Part shown: positions 8,513 through 17,817 of the stretch, piece after piece | Position numbering within the stretch: position 1 is the stretch's first letter | Layout of the letters: each line of letters begins with the position of its first letter | Assembly (NCBI RefSeq): GCF_006159205.1 | Contig: NZ_CP040812.1 | Span: 930,001-994,000, forward strand | Source: Antarcticibacterium flavum | GTDB taxonomy: Bacteria > Bacteroidota > Bacteroidia > Flavobacteriales > Flavobacteriaceae | Direction: 5' to 3' | Length of the DNA stretch: 64,000 nt | Position numbers and translations under genes: made by a program | Notes under the pieces: generated by a model | Databases searched by the model: none | What the model was told of the DNA's origin: nothing | The model's input: the letters and a program-made list of their open reading frames with translations, nothing else

Positions 8513-9508
8513 CTATTCCTCGTCTGGTACTACGGTAATGGTCAAAGTAACAGTATCTGTACATTCCCCATTTGTTAAGATATAGGTAGTCGGATAATCT
8601 CCCGGGCCACCATTTTCTGCATCATTGAAACGGTTGATAAGGTCCCAGATAGAAGGATCGAAATTTCCGTTTCTTGCAATTCCCGGTTCAAGAAGGCTTA
8701 AGTAAAGCTTTCTTACCTCATCCCAGCTCTCTATAGCTGCAGCTTCAGAATAAGTTATAGTCCTGGAATTATCTGCACCGGCATCTACCCCGTCACAAAC
8801 CGGTTCAGATTGCTCATCGGCCACCACGGTTATTGTAAGCATCACAGAGTCTGTGCACTCTCCGTTGGTTACAGTATACTCGGTTGTATAATCCCCGGGA
8901 CCACCTACTTCCTCATCATTATATTTATTGATAAGGTCCCAGATAGATGGATCAAAGTCTCCATTTCTAATTACTCCCTCTTCAAGCAGGCTCAAATAAA
9001 GTTTTCTAACTTCATCCCAGCTCTCAATGGCTTCAGCCTCAGATTGAGTAATAATCATAGAATTATCCTCTCCTGCAGTGAAATTATCACAGGTAGGTGC
9101 ACTTTGATCGGCCACTACAGTTACTGTAAGCATGACGGTATCCATGCATTCCCCATTGTCGATGGTATACCAGGTAGTATAATCCCCTAATCCACCTTCT
9201 TCCGGGTCATTAAATTTATTGATAAGGTCCCAGATAGTAGGATCAAATTCCCCACCTCTATAAACTCCTTCTTCCAAAAGGCTTAAATACAATTTTCTTA
9301 CTTCATCCCAGCTTTCAATTGCTGCGGCTTCAGAGTAAGTAATAGTCATGGTGCCATCAGCACCTGCGCATCCTGGTTCTTCCCCATCTGAAACCGCATT
9401 CATTTCCAGCAGCTGACTTTGCTGAATCTCAGTTTCTATAGGATCTACGGAACACGAAATAAAAAATAAGCCAAAAATTGGCAGTAGTAAAAACTTCTTC
9501 ATAATCAT
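8513..9508 (-). CDS. Lipoprotein with three about 92-residue repeats, unknown function
   Basis: A 331-residue secreted protein with signal MIMKKFLLLPIFGLFFISC and lipidation at C19. After a short linker come three tandem repeats (about 47-134, 140-231, 239-329). Each has a Thr/Ile strand, a helical SEAAAIESWDEVRKLYLSLLE block, GDFDPSIWDLIN, then GDYTTEYTVTNGECTDS and a VMLTITVV strand. The last part resembles Ig-like repeats of flavobacterial cell-surface proteins, with a conserved helical insert. The neighbour at 9817 carries one copy of the same repeat. I know no named family for it. Own terminator and over 300 bases to the next gene mark it as a separate unit. An outer-membrane display or adhesion role is only a guess. 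Confidence 0.85.
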   Translation of the reverse strand: MIMKKFLLLPIFGLFFISCSVDPIETEIQQSQLLEMNAVSDGEEPGCAGADGTMTITYSEAAAIESWDEVRKLYLSLLEEGVYRGGEFDPTIWDLINKFNDPEEGGLGDYTTWYTIDNGECMDTVMLTVTVVADQSAPTCDNFTAGEDNSMIITQSEAEAIESWDEVRKLYLSLLEEGVIRNGDFDPSIWDLINKYNDEEVGGPGDYTTEYTVTNGECTDSVMLTITVVADEQSEPVCDGVDAGADNSRTITYSEAAAIESWDEVRKLYLSLLEPGIARNGNFDPSIWDLINRFNDAENGGPGDYPTTYILTNGECTDTVTLTITVVPDEE

Positions 9509-9771
9509 GGTTTTATTGGTTTACAGAGTAAAAATAATACTTAGATAAGGGCAAAAAAGAGCCTTTCGATATAGGCTATGGATACTCGATGAAATGCACG
9601 ATTTTTAGGATATTGTGAATTTATTTGGAAGAAATGCTAAAATTTTAGTAGGATTTACTTTACTAAAATTTTAACCAAAATGTTGGAAAGTCTTAAAGAA
9701 CAGGTAATAATCGGCTGTAATTAAGGGTAGGTCCATTCCTACAAATTGAGTTGATGTAGGAAACAAAAATA

Positions 9772-9803
9772 AAACAGCACCAAAAGAGACTTTTGGTGCT
9801 GTT
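9772..9803 (-). terminator. Terminator of the single-repeat lipoprotein gene
   Basis: A 14-base stem AACAGCACCAAAAG / CTTTTGGTGCTGTT with loop AGAC, then TTTTATTTTTG on the minus strand, 14 bases after the stop at 9817. The rest of the gap (9509-9771) shows nothing clear. Confidence 0.85.
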
Positions 9804-9816
9804 TGATAATTAAAAT

Positions 9817-10614
9817 TTATTCCGGATCCGGGACCACGTTAACAGTCAGGAAAACGGAATCTGTACAATCCCCTACAGTGATAGTATACTTCAGGGTAAA
9901 CTCTCCTGTTCGTCTTTCCTGCCAGTCGTAGATCATATTCCAGATAGAGGGATCAAAGGTCCCGTTTGTAGGAACTCCCGGGTCAAGAAGGCTCACATAC
10001 ATTTTACGTACCTCATCCCAGCTGGGAATGGCTGCCGCCTGGGATTCAGTAATTGTAGTGGAATTATTACTGCCGGCGCTCACTCCTTCGCAGGCCGGGT
10101 CACAGCTTTGCACACAATATTCAAAATAGGACCAATTTCCTTTAGGCCCCTGCAGGTCCCCTGCCCATAAGGAAGAACTGTTGGTACCATTTGAAAAAAT
10201 CGCATTTGCGGCAATATAGAAGCACTCCTCATAACTACTCAAGGGGAAAATAAAAGTATGGGAATCTACTCCCGGAGAAAAGTCTTCCTGATGCTCCATT
10301 TGACCCGGAGGGAGATTGCCCTGCCCTACCAAAGGAAAATCCTGCAGGGTGTTTCCAAGCTGTAACCTGGCTTTAGAGAGACTGTTCCCTGGCTGAGCGG
10401 AAATAGTGATATACAGGTTAGTGTCATCATTGGTGATGTAAATTTCCCCTGAATCATTAAAGTCAAGGCTTTGTGTTTCACATCCCTCAACTTCAAATAC
10501 AGCATTCTTTTCGAGAATTTGTTGTGGTTCAAAATCCAGCTCCTCATTATCTACAGAGCAGCCAATAAGAAGCATCGCTATAAGCGGAAAAAATAAGACC
10601 TTCTTCATAATCAT
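9817..10614 (-). CDS. Lipoprotein with one copy of the SWDEVRK repeat
   Basis: The 265-residue protein has signal MIMKKVLFFPLIAMLLIGC with lipidation at C19. Residues about 45-170 form a beta-rich domain with paired cysteines and no family I recognise. Residues about 175-264 are one copy of the repeat seen three times in the protein at 8513 (AAIPSWDEVRKMYVSLLDPG, NGTFDPSIWNMIYDW, YTITVGDCTDSVFLTVNVV). The first ten residues also match the neighbour's signal, so the two genes are tandem paralogues sharing the C-terminal module. The gene has its own terminator. The N-terminal domain may confer the specific function, but nothing in the sequence names it. Confidence 0.83.
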   Translation of the reverse strand: MIMKKVLFFPLIAMLLIGCSVDNEELDFEPQQILEKNAVFEVEGCETQSLDFNDSGEIYITNDDTNLYITISAQPGNSLSKARLQLGNTLQDFPLVGQGNLPPGQMEHQEDFSPGVDSHTFIFPLSSYEECFYIAANAIFSNGTNSSSLWAGDLQGPKGNWSYFEYCVQSCDPACEGVSAGSNNSTTITESQAAAIPSWDEVRKMYVSLLDPGVPTNGTFDPSIWNMIYDWQERRTGEFTLKYTITVGDCTDSVFLTVNVVPDPE

Positions 10615-10904
10615 CTATTGTTTAGGTTGTTATATTAAATTTAAGAAGGTTTTTTCGAAAAATTTTCTGCTATAGAAGTTATTCGTTATAAGGATATAAT
10701 ACTCGTTTAGAGGTATAAAAACTATCCTGCAGGCACGAATTTATATTTTCCTTTGGAGGAAAATGTAGGAGAAACCGCCAGGATTTCTTTCCAGCTGCAC
10801 CAGGAGAAAATAAAAATTTGGCCTAAAAAGCATTATTAGGAGTTTTTCTGAAAAATGTAAAACCTATTTGAAGCAACATACTACAACAGCTGGGACAAAT
10901 AAAT
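10615..10904. other. Divergent intergenic region without a gene
   Basis: About 290 bases between the minus-strand lipoprotein and the plus-strand NeuD-like gene. It holds a perfect 8-base hairpin ATTTTCCT-TTGG-AGGAAAAT at 10745-10764. Apart from the promoter at 10905 I see nothing else. Confidence 0.5.
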
Positions 10905-10912
10905 TATATTTG
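10905..10912 (+). promoter_or_regulatory. Promoter -7 box TATATTTG
   Basis: TATATTTG matches the Bacteroidota TAnnTTTG box, 18 bases before the ATG at 10930. No clear TTTG -33 box is seen. It explains how the plus-strand pair is expressed inside a minus-strand locus. Confidence 0.55.
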
Positions 10913-10929
10913 TTTGAAACTTAGAATCT

Positions 10930-11592
10930 ATGGATAAAAAAAGGCTTTTCATATACGGTGTAGGCAGGCTCGCAGAATATGCTGCCTATGTCTTCGAGAA
11001 TGACAGCGAATATGAAGTTGAAGGTTATTGTATAGAAAATGAATATTTTCAAAAAAATAAAGATCAAAATTCAGGTACCAGAATCTTTGAAAAAATTGAG
11101 GATTTGCTGCTTCAGGAGGATTATTACCTGTTCATAGCAGTAGGAAATAATGTGGTGCGGGAGCGAATCTACACCGCTGCAAAGGAAAAAGGGATCAAAT
11201 TAGCCACTTATATCTCCTCCAGGGCATCTACCTGGCCGAATATGAAAACAGGTGACAACTGCTTTATAGGGGAAGGCTCTGTAATCCAGCCTTTCGTTAC
11301 AATAGGAGCAAACTGCATCTTATTTGGAGCCAGACTAGGTCATCATACACAGGTAAGTGATCACGTACTCTTAAGCGGGCCCACTATAGGCGGTAATGTA
11401 ATTGTTGGAAAATATACTTTTATAGGGCTTAATGCGGTTATACTACAAAACCTGGAAATAGGAGCCAAAAATATAATAGGTATGGGAGTTTCCATTAAAA
11501 GCTCTACAGGAGAAGGGGAGGTATATTCCTCCCCCACTTTTAAAAAAAGAGAAGTGAGTTTTGATGATATAAGTAACAACTATCTCAACTAG
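10930..11592 (+). CDS. NeuD-like sugar O-/N-acyltransferase (hexapeptide)
   Basis: A 220-residue protein with an N-terminal nucleotide-binding-like fold (KKRLFIYGVGRLAEYAAYVF) and a left-handed beta-helix (about 100-205) of repeats such as GDNCFIGEGSVIQPFVTIG. The likely catalytic histidine is in GARLGHHTQV. It belongs to the PglD/NeuD acetyltransferase group. It pairs with a GT2 gene 8 bases downstream, and both lie on the plus strand against the rest of the locus. The acceptor is unknown; an amino or hydroxyl group on a polysaccharide sugar is likely. Confidence 0.8.
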   Translation: MDKKRLFIYGVGRLAEYAAYVFENDSEYEVEGYCIENEYFQKNKDQNSGTRIFEKIEDLLLQEDYYLFIAVGNNVVRERIYTAAKEKGIKLATYISSRASTWPNMKTGDNCFIGEGSVIQPFVTIGANCILFGARLGHHTQVSDHVLLSGPTIGGNVIVGKYTFIGLNAVILQNLEIGAKNIIGMGVSIKSSTGEGEVYSSPTFKKREVSFDDISNNYLN

Positions 11593-11600
11593 AAATATAG

Positions 11601-12548
11601 ATGGACTTCCGGGAGTTTAAAGAGAGATATCAGAAAAAAGAGGTGGAGGAAATCTCGTATTCTCCTCCAGAAGAACCGGTGGTAAGTGTTCTGGTACAAA
11701 CCTACCAGCAGAAGGATTTTATAAAAGAGTGTCTGGACAGCATTTTAATGCAGGAGACCACTTTTGATTTTGAAATACTTGTGGGAGATGATGGCTCAAT
11801 TGATGGAACCCGAGATATTTGTTTAGAGTATGCAAAAAAGCATCCTGAAAGGATAAGACTTTTCCTCCATCACCGGGAGAACCAAATTAAGGTTATGGGT
11901 GAACCAACTTCCAATTTCAATGCGTTTTATAATTTTTTCTCCGCCAGGGGTAAGTATATAGCGTTTTGTGAAGGAGATGATAAATGGACAGATCCTTTGA
12001 AGCTGGAGCAGCAGGTGGGGTTTCTGGAGAAGGATCCAAACTTCGTGCTTGCCTTTCATGCCTTTAAAGAAACAGATGAGTTTTCAGCAAATAATGCTAA
12101 TGGACTTGATCAGGTTCTTCACGATGTTCCCTCAGAAAAATTAAAACTTTTAATTTTTCATCCTTTATTATCCACGATTTTTTTTCGAAATATAATGTCT
12201 GAGGTGCCTGCGGAAATAATGAGAGTTATCAATGTGGATAGTTTTTTTCTTTCTCTGCTTGGGCATTATGGAGATGCTAAGTTCCAGGCGGAAATCCAAC
12301 CCAGTATTTATCGAAGGCATAGGGGTGGGGCCTGGACTGGAAGAAAAAAAGAGAATAAATTATACACCAAAATTAATACATATAGTCATCTCTCAGCCTA
12401 TTATAAAAAACAAAAAAACAGAAAATTAAATTTATTCTTTAGGACTGCTAGACGAAACCATAGAAAGATGTTATTTTTGCACTACCTTTTCCAACTGAGT
12501 TTCAGAAAACTTTTCCGCGTGATACTTAAAAAAAGACTTAATAGTTGA
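11601..12548 (+). CDS. Glycosyltransferase family 2
   Basis: A 315-residue GT-A enzyme. It has the GT2 start VVSVLVQTYQQKDFIKECL, the nucleotide-binding LVGDDGS (61-67) and FCEGDDKWTDP in the DxD position. A C-terminal basic tail (FFRTARRNHRKM, FRKLFRV) could lie on the membrane. It is translated right after the NeuD-like gene and ends 10 bases from the stop of the convergent GT2 gene. Donor and acceptor are unknown. Confidence 0.85.
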   Translation: MDFREFKERYQKKEVEEISYSPPEEPVVSVLVQTYQQKDFIKECLDSILMQETTFDFEILVGDDGSIDGTRDICLEYAKKHPERIRLFLHHRENQIKVMGEPTSNFNAFYNFFSARGKYIAFCEGDDKWTDPLKLEQQVGFLEKDPNFVLAFHAFKETDEFSANNANGLDQVLHDVPSEKLKLLIFHPLLSTIFFRNIMSEVPAEIMRVINVDSFFLSLLGHYGDAKFQAEIQPSIYRRHRGGAWTGRKKENKLYTKINTYSHLSAYYKKQKNRKLNLFFRTARRNHRKMLFLHYLFQLSFRKLFRVILKKRLNS

Positions 12549-12558
12549 AATTATTTTT

Positions 12559-13416
12559 CTAGAAAGCAAGCACCTTTTTTCCTTTTAGCAGTACATATCG
12601 TAATAAAGGTTTCAGATAATCAGGTTTTATTTTGTAAGCCTGAATATATAATCTCATGGCCTCACTACTTTTACCACTTTGTTGTTTTAGTAAACCAATT
12701 TGATAAACCAACCTTGCATGTGAAAGCGGATCAAAGAGATACAATTCCTTATGTTTTACCAATAAATTCTCTATAGATAGCAATTTATTTTGGACGGAGT
12801 TACTCTCACGTAATTTGGTATTTATATTATAAATAAGGAATAGACGAGAAATAATATGGACCTTAAGATCTTTTAGTTGCGAAATGCGTATTCCCAATTC
12901 ATAATTTTCTCCAAAGTTTATTGAAGGATCAAATCCTCCTGCCTCTTCAAAAATTTTCTTTTTATAACAAGCACTTCCGGCTAAAAAACTGGCAGTAATA
13001 TTATTATATATTTTTTCCAGACCAACAGGTTTCCAGTGGGAAGATTTACCATCTACCTTTTTTAAAACCTCCCAACAGATGAGGTCAAATTTCCAATATT
13101 CTTCCTCCCTTAAACATTTTAGTAGTCCCGGTTGGAAGCTGTCATCAGAATCCAGAAAAATTAAATAATCTCCCTTAGCTCTAAATACACCATGGTTTCG
13201 TGCGGCAGATACACCTCTATGTTCTTGATAATAGTGTCTAATTTGAGCTACATCCTTATAAGAATCAAGTATTGAACGGGTGGCATCGGTGGAGCCGTCA
13301 TCAATGATAATTAATTCCCAACGGACACCCTTTTGCTCCGACACACTATCTATTGCAGCTGGCAAGCAATAGGCCCTGTTATAGGTAGGAATTATTATAG
13401 AAATTAAATTATCCAA
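12559..13416 (-). CDS. Glycosyltransferase family 2
   Basis: A 285-residue GT-A enzyme with SIIIPTYNRAYCLPAAIDSV, ELIIIDDGSTDATRSIL and the DxD-type FLDSDDSFQPG. The C-terminal 70 residues are helical and end near RYVLLKGKKVLAF. It is closely related in layout to the GT2 at 21351. The gene overlaps the stop of the upstream polysaccharide deacetylase by 8 bases, so the two are translationally coupled. Confidence 0.88.
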   Translation of the reverse strand: MDNLISIIIPTYNRAYCLPAAIDSVSEQKGVRWELIIIDDGSTDATRSILDSYKDVAQIRHYYQEHRGVSAARNHGVFRAKGDYLIFLDSDDSFQPGLLKCLREEEYWKFDLICWEVLKKVDGKSSHWKPVGLEKIYNNITASFLAGSACYKKKIFEEAGGFDPSINFGENYELGIRISQLKDLKVHIISRLFLIYNINTKLRESNSVQNKLLSIENLLVKHKELYLFDPLSHARLVYQIGLLKQQSGKSSEAMRLYIQAYKIKPDYLKPLLRYVLLKGKKVLAF

Positions 13417-14383
13417 TTTTTTTTAAAGCTTTAGATCCAACTTCGGCCATATTTAAAGATTGCATTCCTTTTGTCCTTCGACAATTGTCAAAATGTCCTA
13501 GAATAATCTCAAGATCTTTAAGATTGTTTACCGGGTTAACCCCAAAATTGTGAGGATGCCACCATAGATGATAAATCTCATTTTTTTCGGCGGCATGTGT
13601 TATTTCCCCCAAGATTCTTTTCATTTTTAAATAATTGAGAACTCTTTTATCAGAAAACGGCCTTAATAATCTACTTGCCTTTTGTGAAGTTAGTTGTTTA
13701 TCTAGTAAACTTACTTCCGACGGCTGATAAGTCTTGTCTTTCTTCCCCAGGTAGGCGTCCCCTGTCCTAAAAATTTTCTGTGCCAGACTATCTGTTTGGG
13801 TGTTCTCCCAATACCAAACCGTTGGATTGGAACGCACATTATTAATTCCATCAAGGGAACATATCTCAAGATAATCTAGGTTGATTTGATTTCGGGGAAA
13901 AACAAGTGATTCTAACTCAATATCAAATTTTTTAGCAAGTTTTATGGACGTTTGAAGGTCGGCTTTAAAAGCAGGTAGATCCTGCCCGGGTTCCAGACAA
14001 TAATAGTGGGAATAGGTATGAGTTCCTATTTCCTGACCGGGTGCTTGTGCAATCATTTTAATTAAATCAGGAGCGAAACAAAGAGGTTCTGTCACTTTTG
14101 AACGAATCTTTTTTCCATAATTATAGGCAGAGAAGTTCATATTTTGATAGTTTGGTACTACTTCTGGAATGTTCTCACTCCATTCATCCCAATTTTCATT
14201 GAAAAGCATTCCCACAGTAGCCCAGGTACAGTGAATATTAAATTGCTGAAAAAGATGAAGTATCTTCGGAATAACTTTTCGAGTTTCAGTAAAATAGTCA
14301 ATTTTTTCCTCGTAAGAAACCTTATCGAATATTCCCCACAAAAGTTCAAAATCTAAAGATATAACTAGAACCCCATTATTCAT
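13409..14383 (-). CDS. Polysaccharide deacetylase family protein (NodB-like)
   Basis: A 324-residue protein of the carbohydrate esterase 4/NodB group. Visible marks are VISLDFELLWGIFD at the N-terminus (first metal Asp region), HCTWATVGMLF, the zinc-site EIGTHTYSHYYCLEPGQ (HxxxH) and LWWHPHNFGVN near the C-terminus. Members remove N-acetyl groups from sugars in polysaccharides or lipid-linked units. No signal peptide is seen, so action on a cytoplasmic or membrane-bound precursor is likely. It is coupled to the GT2 downstream and follows the Wzy-like gene by 46 bases. Confidence 0.82.
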   Translation of the reverse strand: MNNGVLVISLDFELLWGIFDKVSYEEKIDYFTETRKVIPKILHLFQQFNIHCTWATVGMLFNENWDEWSENIPEVVPNYQNMNFSAYNYGKKIRSKVTEPLCFAPDLIKMIAQAPGQEIGTHTYSHYYCLEPGQDLPAFKADLQTSIKLAKKFDIELESLVFPRNQINLDYLEICSLDGINNVRSNPTVWYWENTQTDSLAQKIFRTGDAYLGKKDKTYQPSEVSLLDKQLTSQKASRLLRPFSDKRVLNYLKMKRILGEITHAAEKNEIYHLWWHPHNFGVNPVNNLKDLEIILGHFDNCRRTKGMQSLNMAEVGSKALKKIG

Positions 14384-14429
14384 GTTTTATAATTTACTTT
14401 TTTTCCTGGATAATTTATCACAAGAAAAT

Positions 14430-15632
14430 TTAAACATTGTGCTTTTCGAAATGTTTCAACCTTAAACTCCTTATTTTTTTTATTTTCAAAATCCTGTCAT
14501 ATCGTTTTTGAGCCATATAATAAAAAATAACAAAAAACAAAAAGTACATTACCATCGACTTCTGTCTCATTATAATTCCCAAATTTGACATAACAAAGGA
14601 CATGGCAATAGAGGCAAGCAAGAAAACGGTTATACTCATTTTCACACTAACTGGGGATTTCCTTAAAAAACTAATAAAATCTTTTTTAATAATTTTAAAA
14701 AATAACAGTAAATATATTAGGTTCTCAAAAGAAACAATTAAACCCAATAAACCTGGAGCGTCAAAAAAAAGTGGACGGAACCAGAATGTGAACAATTTAA
14801 TTACCATCGGATAATTGGCCATATCTACTCCTGAACCTGATTTCGCTAACTCTCCACCTCTATCTTCTGAGAACTGTTCGAATCCTTCAACCAGATTTTC
14901 ACTTTCGTTTAAACCGGCCATACCCAGAATGGTATCCTGTACCAACAGTAGACTGCCAACCATTCCTATATAAATTACCATTTTTTTCCAAAGGGCAATC
15001 TTTTCCCGGCCTGTCATATAACCAAGTACCGCACCTGCCGCCACAAATAAAAAAACATGAGGTCGAATATAATATGTTATAAAAGAGCTTAGGATCAATG
15101 CTCCCCATCGATTTTTGGGATCTTTAATAGCATACGCAAACATCATCAAACCCATAAAAATAGGGGCCCCTTTGCCTAGAGAGGCAGTCCAAAAATGCAT
15201 ATTAGGTAAAAATAGAATAAGAACTAGAAAGTCTAATTTAAATACTTTAACCTTAACAGAGATATTCTCTCTAAAAAAAAGATAGGCATATAAAAATCCT
15301 AAATAGCCAAACCAGGAAAATAAAACCATCATCATTTCATAACTGAAACCAAAAAAATTGATAAACGGCCATGAAATAAAATCTATAAAAGTTGTACTTG
15401 TACCAAAATATTCTCCCCAACTATCTAAAAGTTGTGGTCTTTCATAATACATTTTTGAATCTGATGCATTATAAAGTGCATAGGTATAATAAACACCAAA
15501 AAATACTAAATGGTAAAAAAATAACCAATTCATTAATTTTTTAGAAAAGAACTTATGCTTTTTTTCAAACCCGTTAAAGAGGATTTGATTGATTAAAAAA
15601 AGCAGCAGTATGAGAACCAGGGCCCCAATCAT
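14430..15632 (-). CDS. Polytopic membrane protein, Wzy-polymerase-like (copy 2)
   Basis: A 400-residue protein with about ten membrane segments, clearly paralogous to the one at 4585-5817 (shared TTFIDFIS-PFIN, GFSYEMMM, VKVKVFK, LPNMHFWTASLGKGA, MSNLGII-RQKSM-MYFLFFVI). A hydrophilic loop in the middle (NLVEGFEQFSEDRGGELAK) is the least similar part and could face the periplasm. A polymerase or ligase of lipid-linked glycan is the best guess from context. It starts 2 bases after the GNAT gene's stop, so they form one operon. Confidence 0.7.
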   Translation of the reverse strand: MIGALVLILLLFLINQILFNGFEKKHKFFSKKLMNWLFFYHLVFFGVYYTYALYNASDSKMYYERPQLLDSWGEYFGTSTTFIDFISWPFINFFGFSYEMMMVLFSWFGYLGFLYAYLFFRENISVKVKVFKLDFLVLILFLPNMHFWTASLGKGAPIFMGLMMFAYAIKDPKNRWGALILSSFITYYIRPHVFLFVAAGAVLGYMTGREKIALWKKMVIYIGMVGSLLLVQDTILGMAGLNESENLVEGFEQFSEDRGGELAKSGSGVDMANYPMVIKLFTFWFRPLFFDAPGLLGLIVSFENLIYLLLFFKIIKKDFISFLRKSPVSVKMSITVFLLASIAMSFVMSNLGIIMRQKSMVMYFLFFVIFYYMAQKRYDRILKIKKIRSLRLKHFEKHNV

Positions 15633-15634
15633 GA

Positions 15635-16555
15635 TTAAAACAGTTCCATATCGCCCAAGCTATAATTCCATAGCTTTATATTAGGCAGATTATCCTCCGT
15701 ATAGTTAATTGCTTTGAACGTCAAAACCGGACCGAAATTCCGCGTAACTCCTATTTTGAAAGAAATATCTGCATTGGGCGAGATACTTAAAAAATGAGCC
15801 CCCGATTGGTCCGAAAGTTCTAAAATGGCCTTTTTAATATTTTTTTCCCCTATATCATCATACATTGCTTCCACAATCCGAAACTCTTTAATCCGGCCTC
15901 TATCCTTTGAATAGCCAGCAATAAAAAAATCTTCATTTGCAATTATACTATATTTTTGAATTGGGTTAATAAAATACCGCCAATTAAGATATTCAATGTT
16001 TTTAGGTGTAAATAAGGTTTTTTTTTGGGAGTTCTGTTTATTCTGTTGAGCTAATAGTTTTACACAACTCTCCACCTCCTCTTTATTTTGAAACCTGTAA
16101 CCCTGGTTGGCTCCAAAAAAATTCAGAGGTCTAATTGTTATTTTAAGCTTCTCCACCTCTTCCCAACCCATTTTGAGATATCCCGGTTTGCTTTGAGCAT
16201 TAGGAGTGTTAAAAACAAAATGATCACCCCGCTCTTTTCCTATCTCAAGGGCCTTCAAAGTCAATTTTTTAAAAATACCTTTTCCCTGATAATCCGGATG
16301 TGTTGCAGTATCCACTGCCCTGAAGGTCGAGAAAATTTCATCACCTTTTTGCCATTTCCACCTCATAAAAGCGCGCACTCCAATGATGATCCCCGCTTCC
16401 ACAGCAACCAGAACAAGGGACTCCCCAAATGGATTTTCAATATGCTTATAACGCCAAATTTCTTCCGTCTTTTTAGAAGATGTTTCGCCCAAACTAGCTT
16501 TTAAAACCTCCAGAATTTGAGGTATATCATTTTGCTTGGCTTCTCTAATTTGCAT
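15635..16555 (-). CDS. GNAT-family N-acetyltransferase
   Basis: The 306-residue protein begins with a GNAT fold: MQIREAKQNDIPQILEVLKA and the acetyl-CoA loop around ATHPDYQGKGIFKKL (motif A, R/Q-x-x-G-x-G/A), then FVFNTPNAQSKPGYLKMGWE. The C-terminal half (about 150-306) resembles the second acyltransferase-like lobe of GNAT proteins found in polysaccharide loci. It probably acylates an amino sugar or lipid-linked intermediate. Its stop is 2 bases from the Wzy-like start. Confidence 0.8.
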   Translation of the reverse strand: MQIREAKQNDIPQILEVLKASLGETSSKKTEEIWRYKHIENPFGESLVLVAVEAGIIIGVRAFMRWKWQKGDEIFSTFRAVDTATHPDYQGKGIFKKLTLKALEIGKERGDHFVFNTPNAQSKPGYLKMGWEEVEKLKITIRPLNFFGANQGYRFQNKEEVESCVKLLAQQNKQNSQKKTLFTPKNIEYLNWRYFINPIQKYSIIANEDFFIAGYSKDRGRIKEFRIVEAMYDDIGEKNIKKAILELSDQSGAHFLSISPNADISFKIGVTRNFGPVLTFKAINYTEDNLPNIKLWNYSLGDMELF

Positions 16556-16611
16556 GGATTCAATGGTTAAATAGTGTTTGTTTAATCCGTTAATTCGGAA
16601 CCGCTTATTCG

Positions 16612-17736
16612 TTAGTTCCTTGTTTTGCTTTTATTCAATACCTCAATATAACATTCTTCCAGTTCCATCACCATTCTTTTCATACTAAAAGCCTCCTGGA
16701 CACGTTTTCTCGCCGCTTTTTTATATTCTTCAAGCTTATCTGGATCATCTAATAGGATCTGAACTTTTGATGACAGTTCCTGCCACTCATCAACCGGGCA
16801 GGTCAGGCCGTCTTTTCCTTCCCTAATTACTTCTTTTATTCCTCCAGCGTCAGTAGACACAACTGCACATTCCATACTCATTGCCTCAAGCAGCGCTATT
16901 GGTAACCCTTCAAAAGAAGAGCTCATCATAAATATATCCATAGCGTCAAAATAAGGCTTGACATCTGTTTTCAACCCCGGAAAAAACACAATCTCCTGAA
17001 GATGCAGATCCTGCCACTCCTTTTTAACCTCCTCTTCCAAAGGACCTGCGCCAACTATAATGCCATATATATTGGAATTAGTTTCTCGCAACTTCTTTAT
17101 AACTCTCAACCACTCAATGAGGCGTTTTTGAAATCTGAAAACTGCGACATTCCCTATAACGATTCCATTCTCTGGGATGTTAAAGTTTTTTCTAATTTCT
17201 GAATTATTAGATCTTTTAAAAGCCTTTGTATTTACACCATTCAAAAGGGTCTTAACCCGAACATTCGGTTCAATATTTTTTCTAATCGAAATAGTTACAT
17301 CTTCAGAAACCCCAAGAGCCAGGTTCTGGGAATTGAAACTGAATTTATTTAAAGATTTAGTAGCAAAGTGGTACCGCTCCTGCATATTATGTTCAGTATA
17401 GATCACAGGAACCCCGGTTTTTTTATGAACCAATCTACCAACAAATCCAGCCCAGGGTAAATGGCAATGAATAAGGTCTATATGATTTAATTTACAATAG
17501 TTTATGATTTTTTTGTATTGCGCAATCAAGCGAATATTATCTTTTGCTTCCAGACATTTCACCATACCGCCCGCATCTAGAATGGCTTTTACCATCTGGT
17601 CTTTCCAGGGAAGAAAATAGATATAATGAAACTCAAATTTTTCCTGATCATGAAGCTTCAGGGTTTCAGGGAGTAGCATCTCTGCTCCACCCCGTCCAAG
17701 AGATTTAATTATATGCAGAATTCTGATTTGCTTCAT
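16612..17736 (-). CDS. Glycosyltransferase family 4
   Basis: A 374-residue GT-B enzyme. It starts RILHIIKSLGRGGAEMLLPE, has HCHLPWAGFVGRLVHKKTGV for the acceptor side, GNVAVFRFQKRL at the domain junction, and the donor site SSSFEGLPIALLEAMSMECA (E-x7-E). The C-terminal helix KARKRVQEAFSMKRMVMELE is typical. It lies between the GNAT gene (56 bases downstream) and three more GT4 genes upstream. Specificity is unknown. Confidence 0.88.
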   Translation of the reverse strand: MKQIRILHIIKSLGRGGAEMLLPETLKLHDQEKFEFHYIYFLPWKDQMVKAILDAGGMVKCLEAKDNIRLIAQYKKIINYCKLNHIDLIHCHLPWAGFVGRLVHKKTGVPVIYTEHNMQERYHFATKSLNKFSFNSQNLALGVSEDVTISIRKNIEPNVRVKTLLNGVNTKAFKRSNNSEIRKNFNIPENGIVIGNVAVFRFQKRLIEWLRVIKKLRETNSNIYGIIVGAGPLEEEVKKEWQDLHLQEIVFFPGLKTDVKPYFDAMDIFMMSSSFEGLPIALLEAMSMECAVVSTDAGGIKEVIREGKDGLTCPVDEWQELSSKVQILLDDPDKLEEYKKAARKRVQEAFSMKRMVMELEECYIEVLNKSKTRN

Positions 17737-17817
17737 GCGGGCTTTTTAATCCACAAAGTTACCCTAAATGCCAAAGGAGACAACATTTTTTGAGGATTTT
17801 AAGTATTATTAGCCTCT

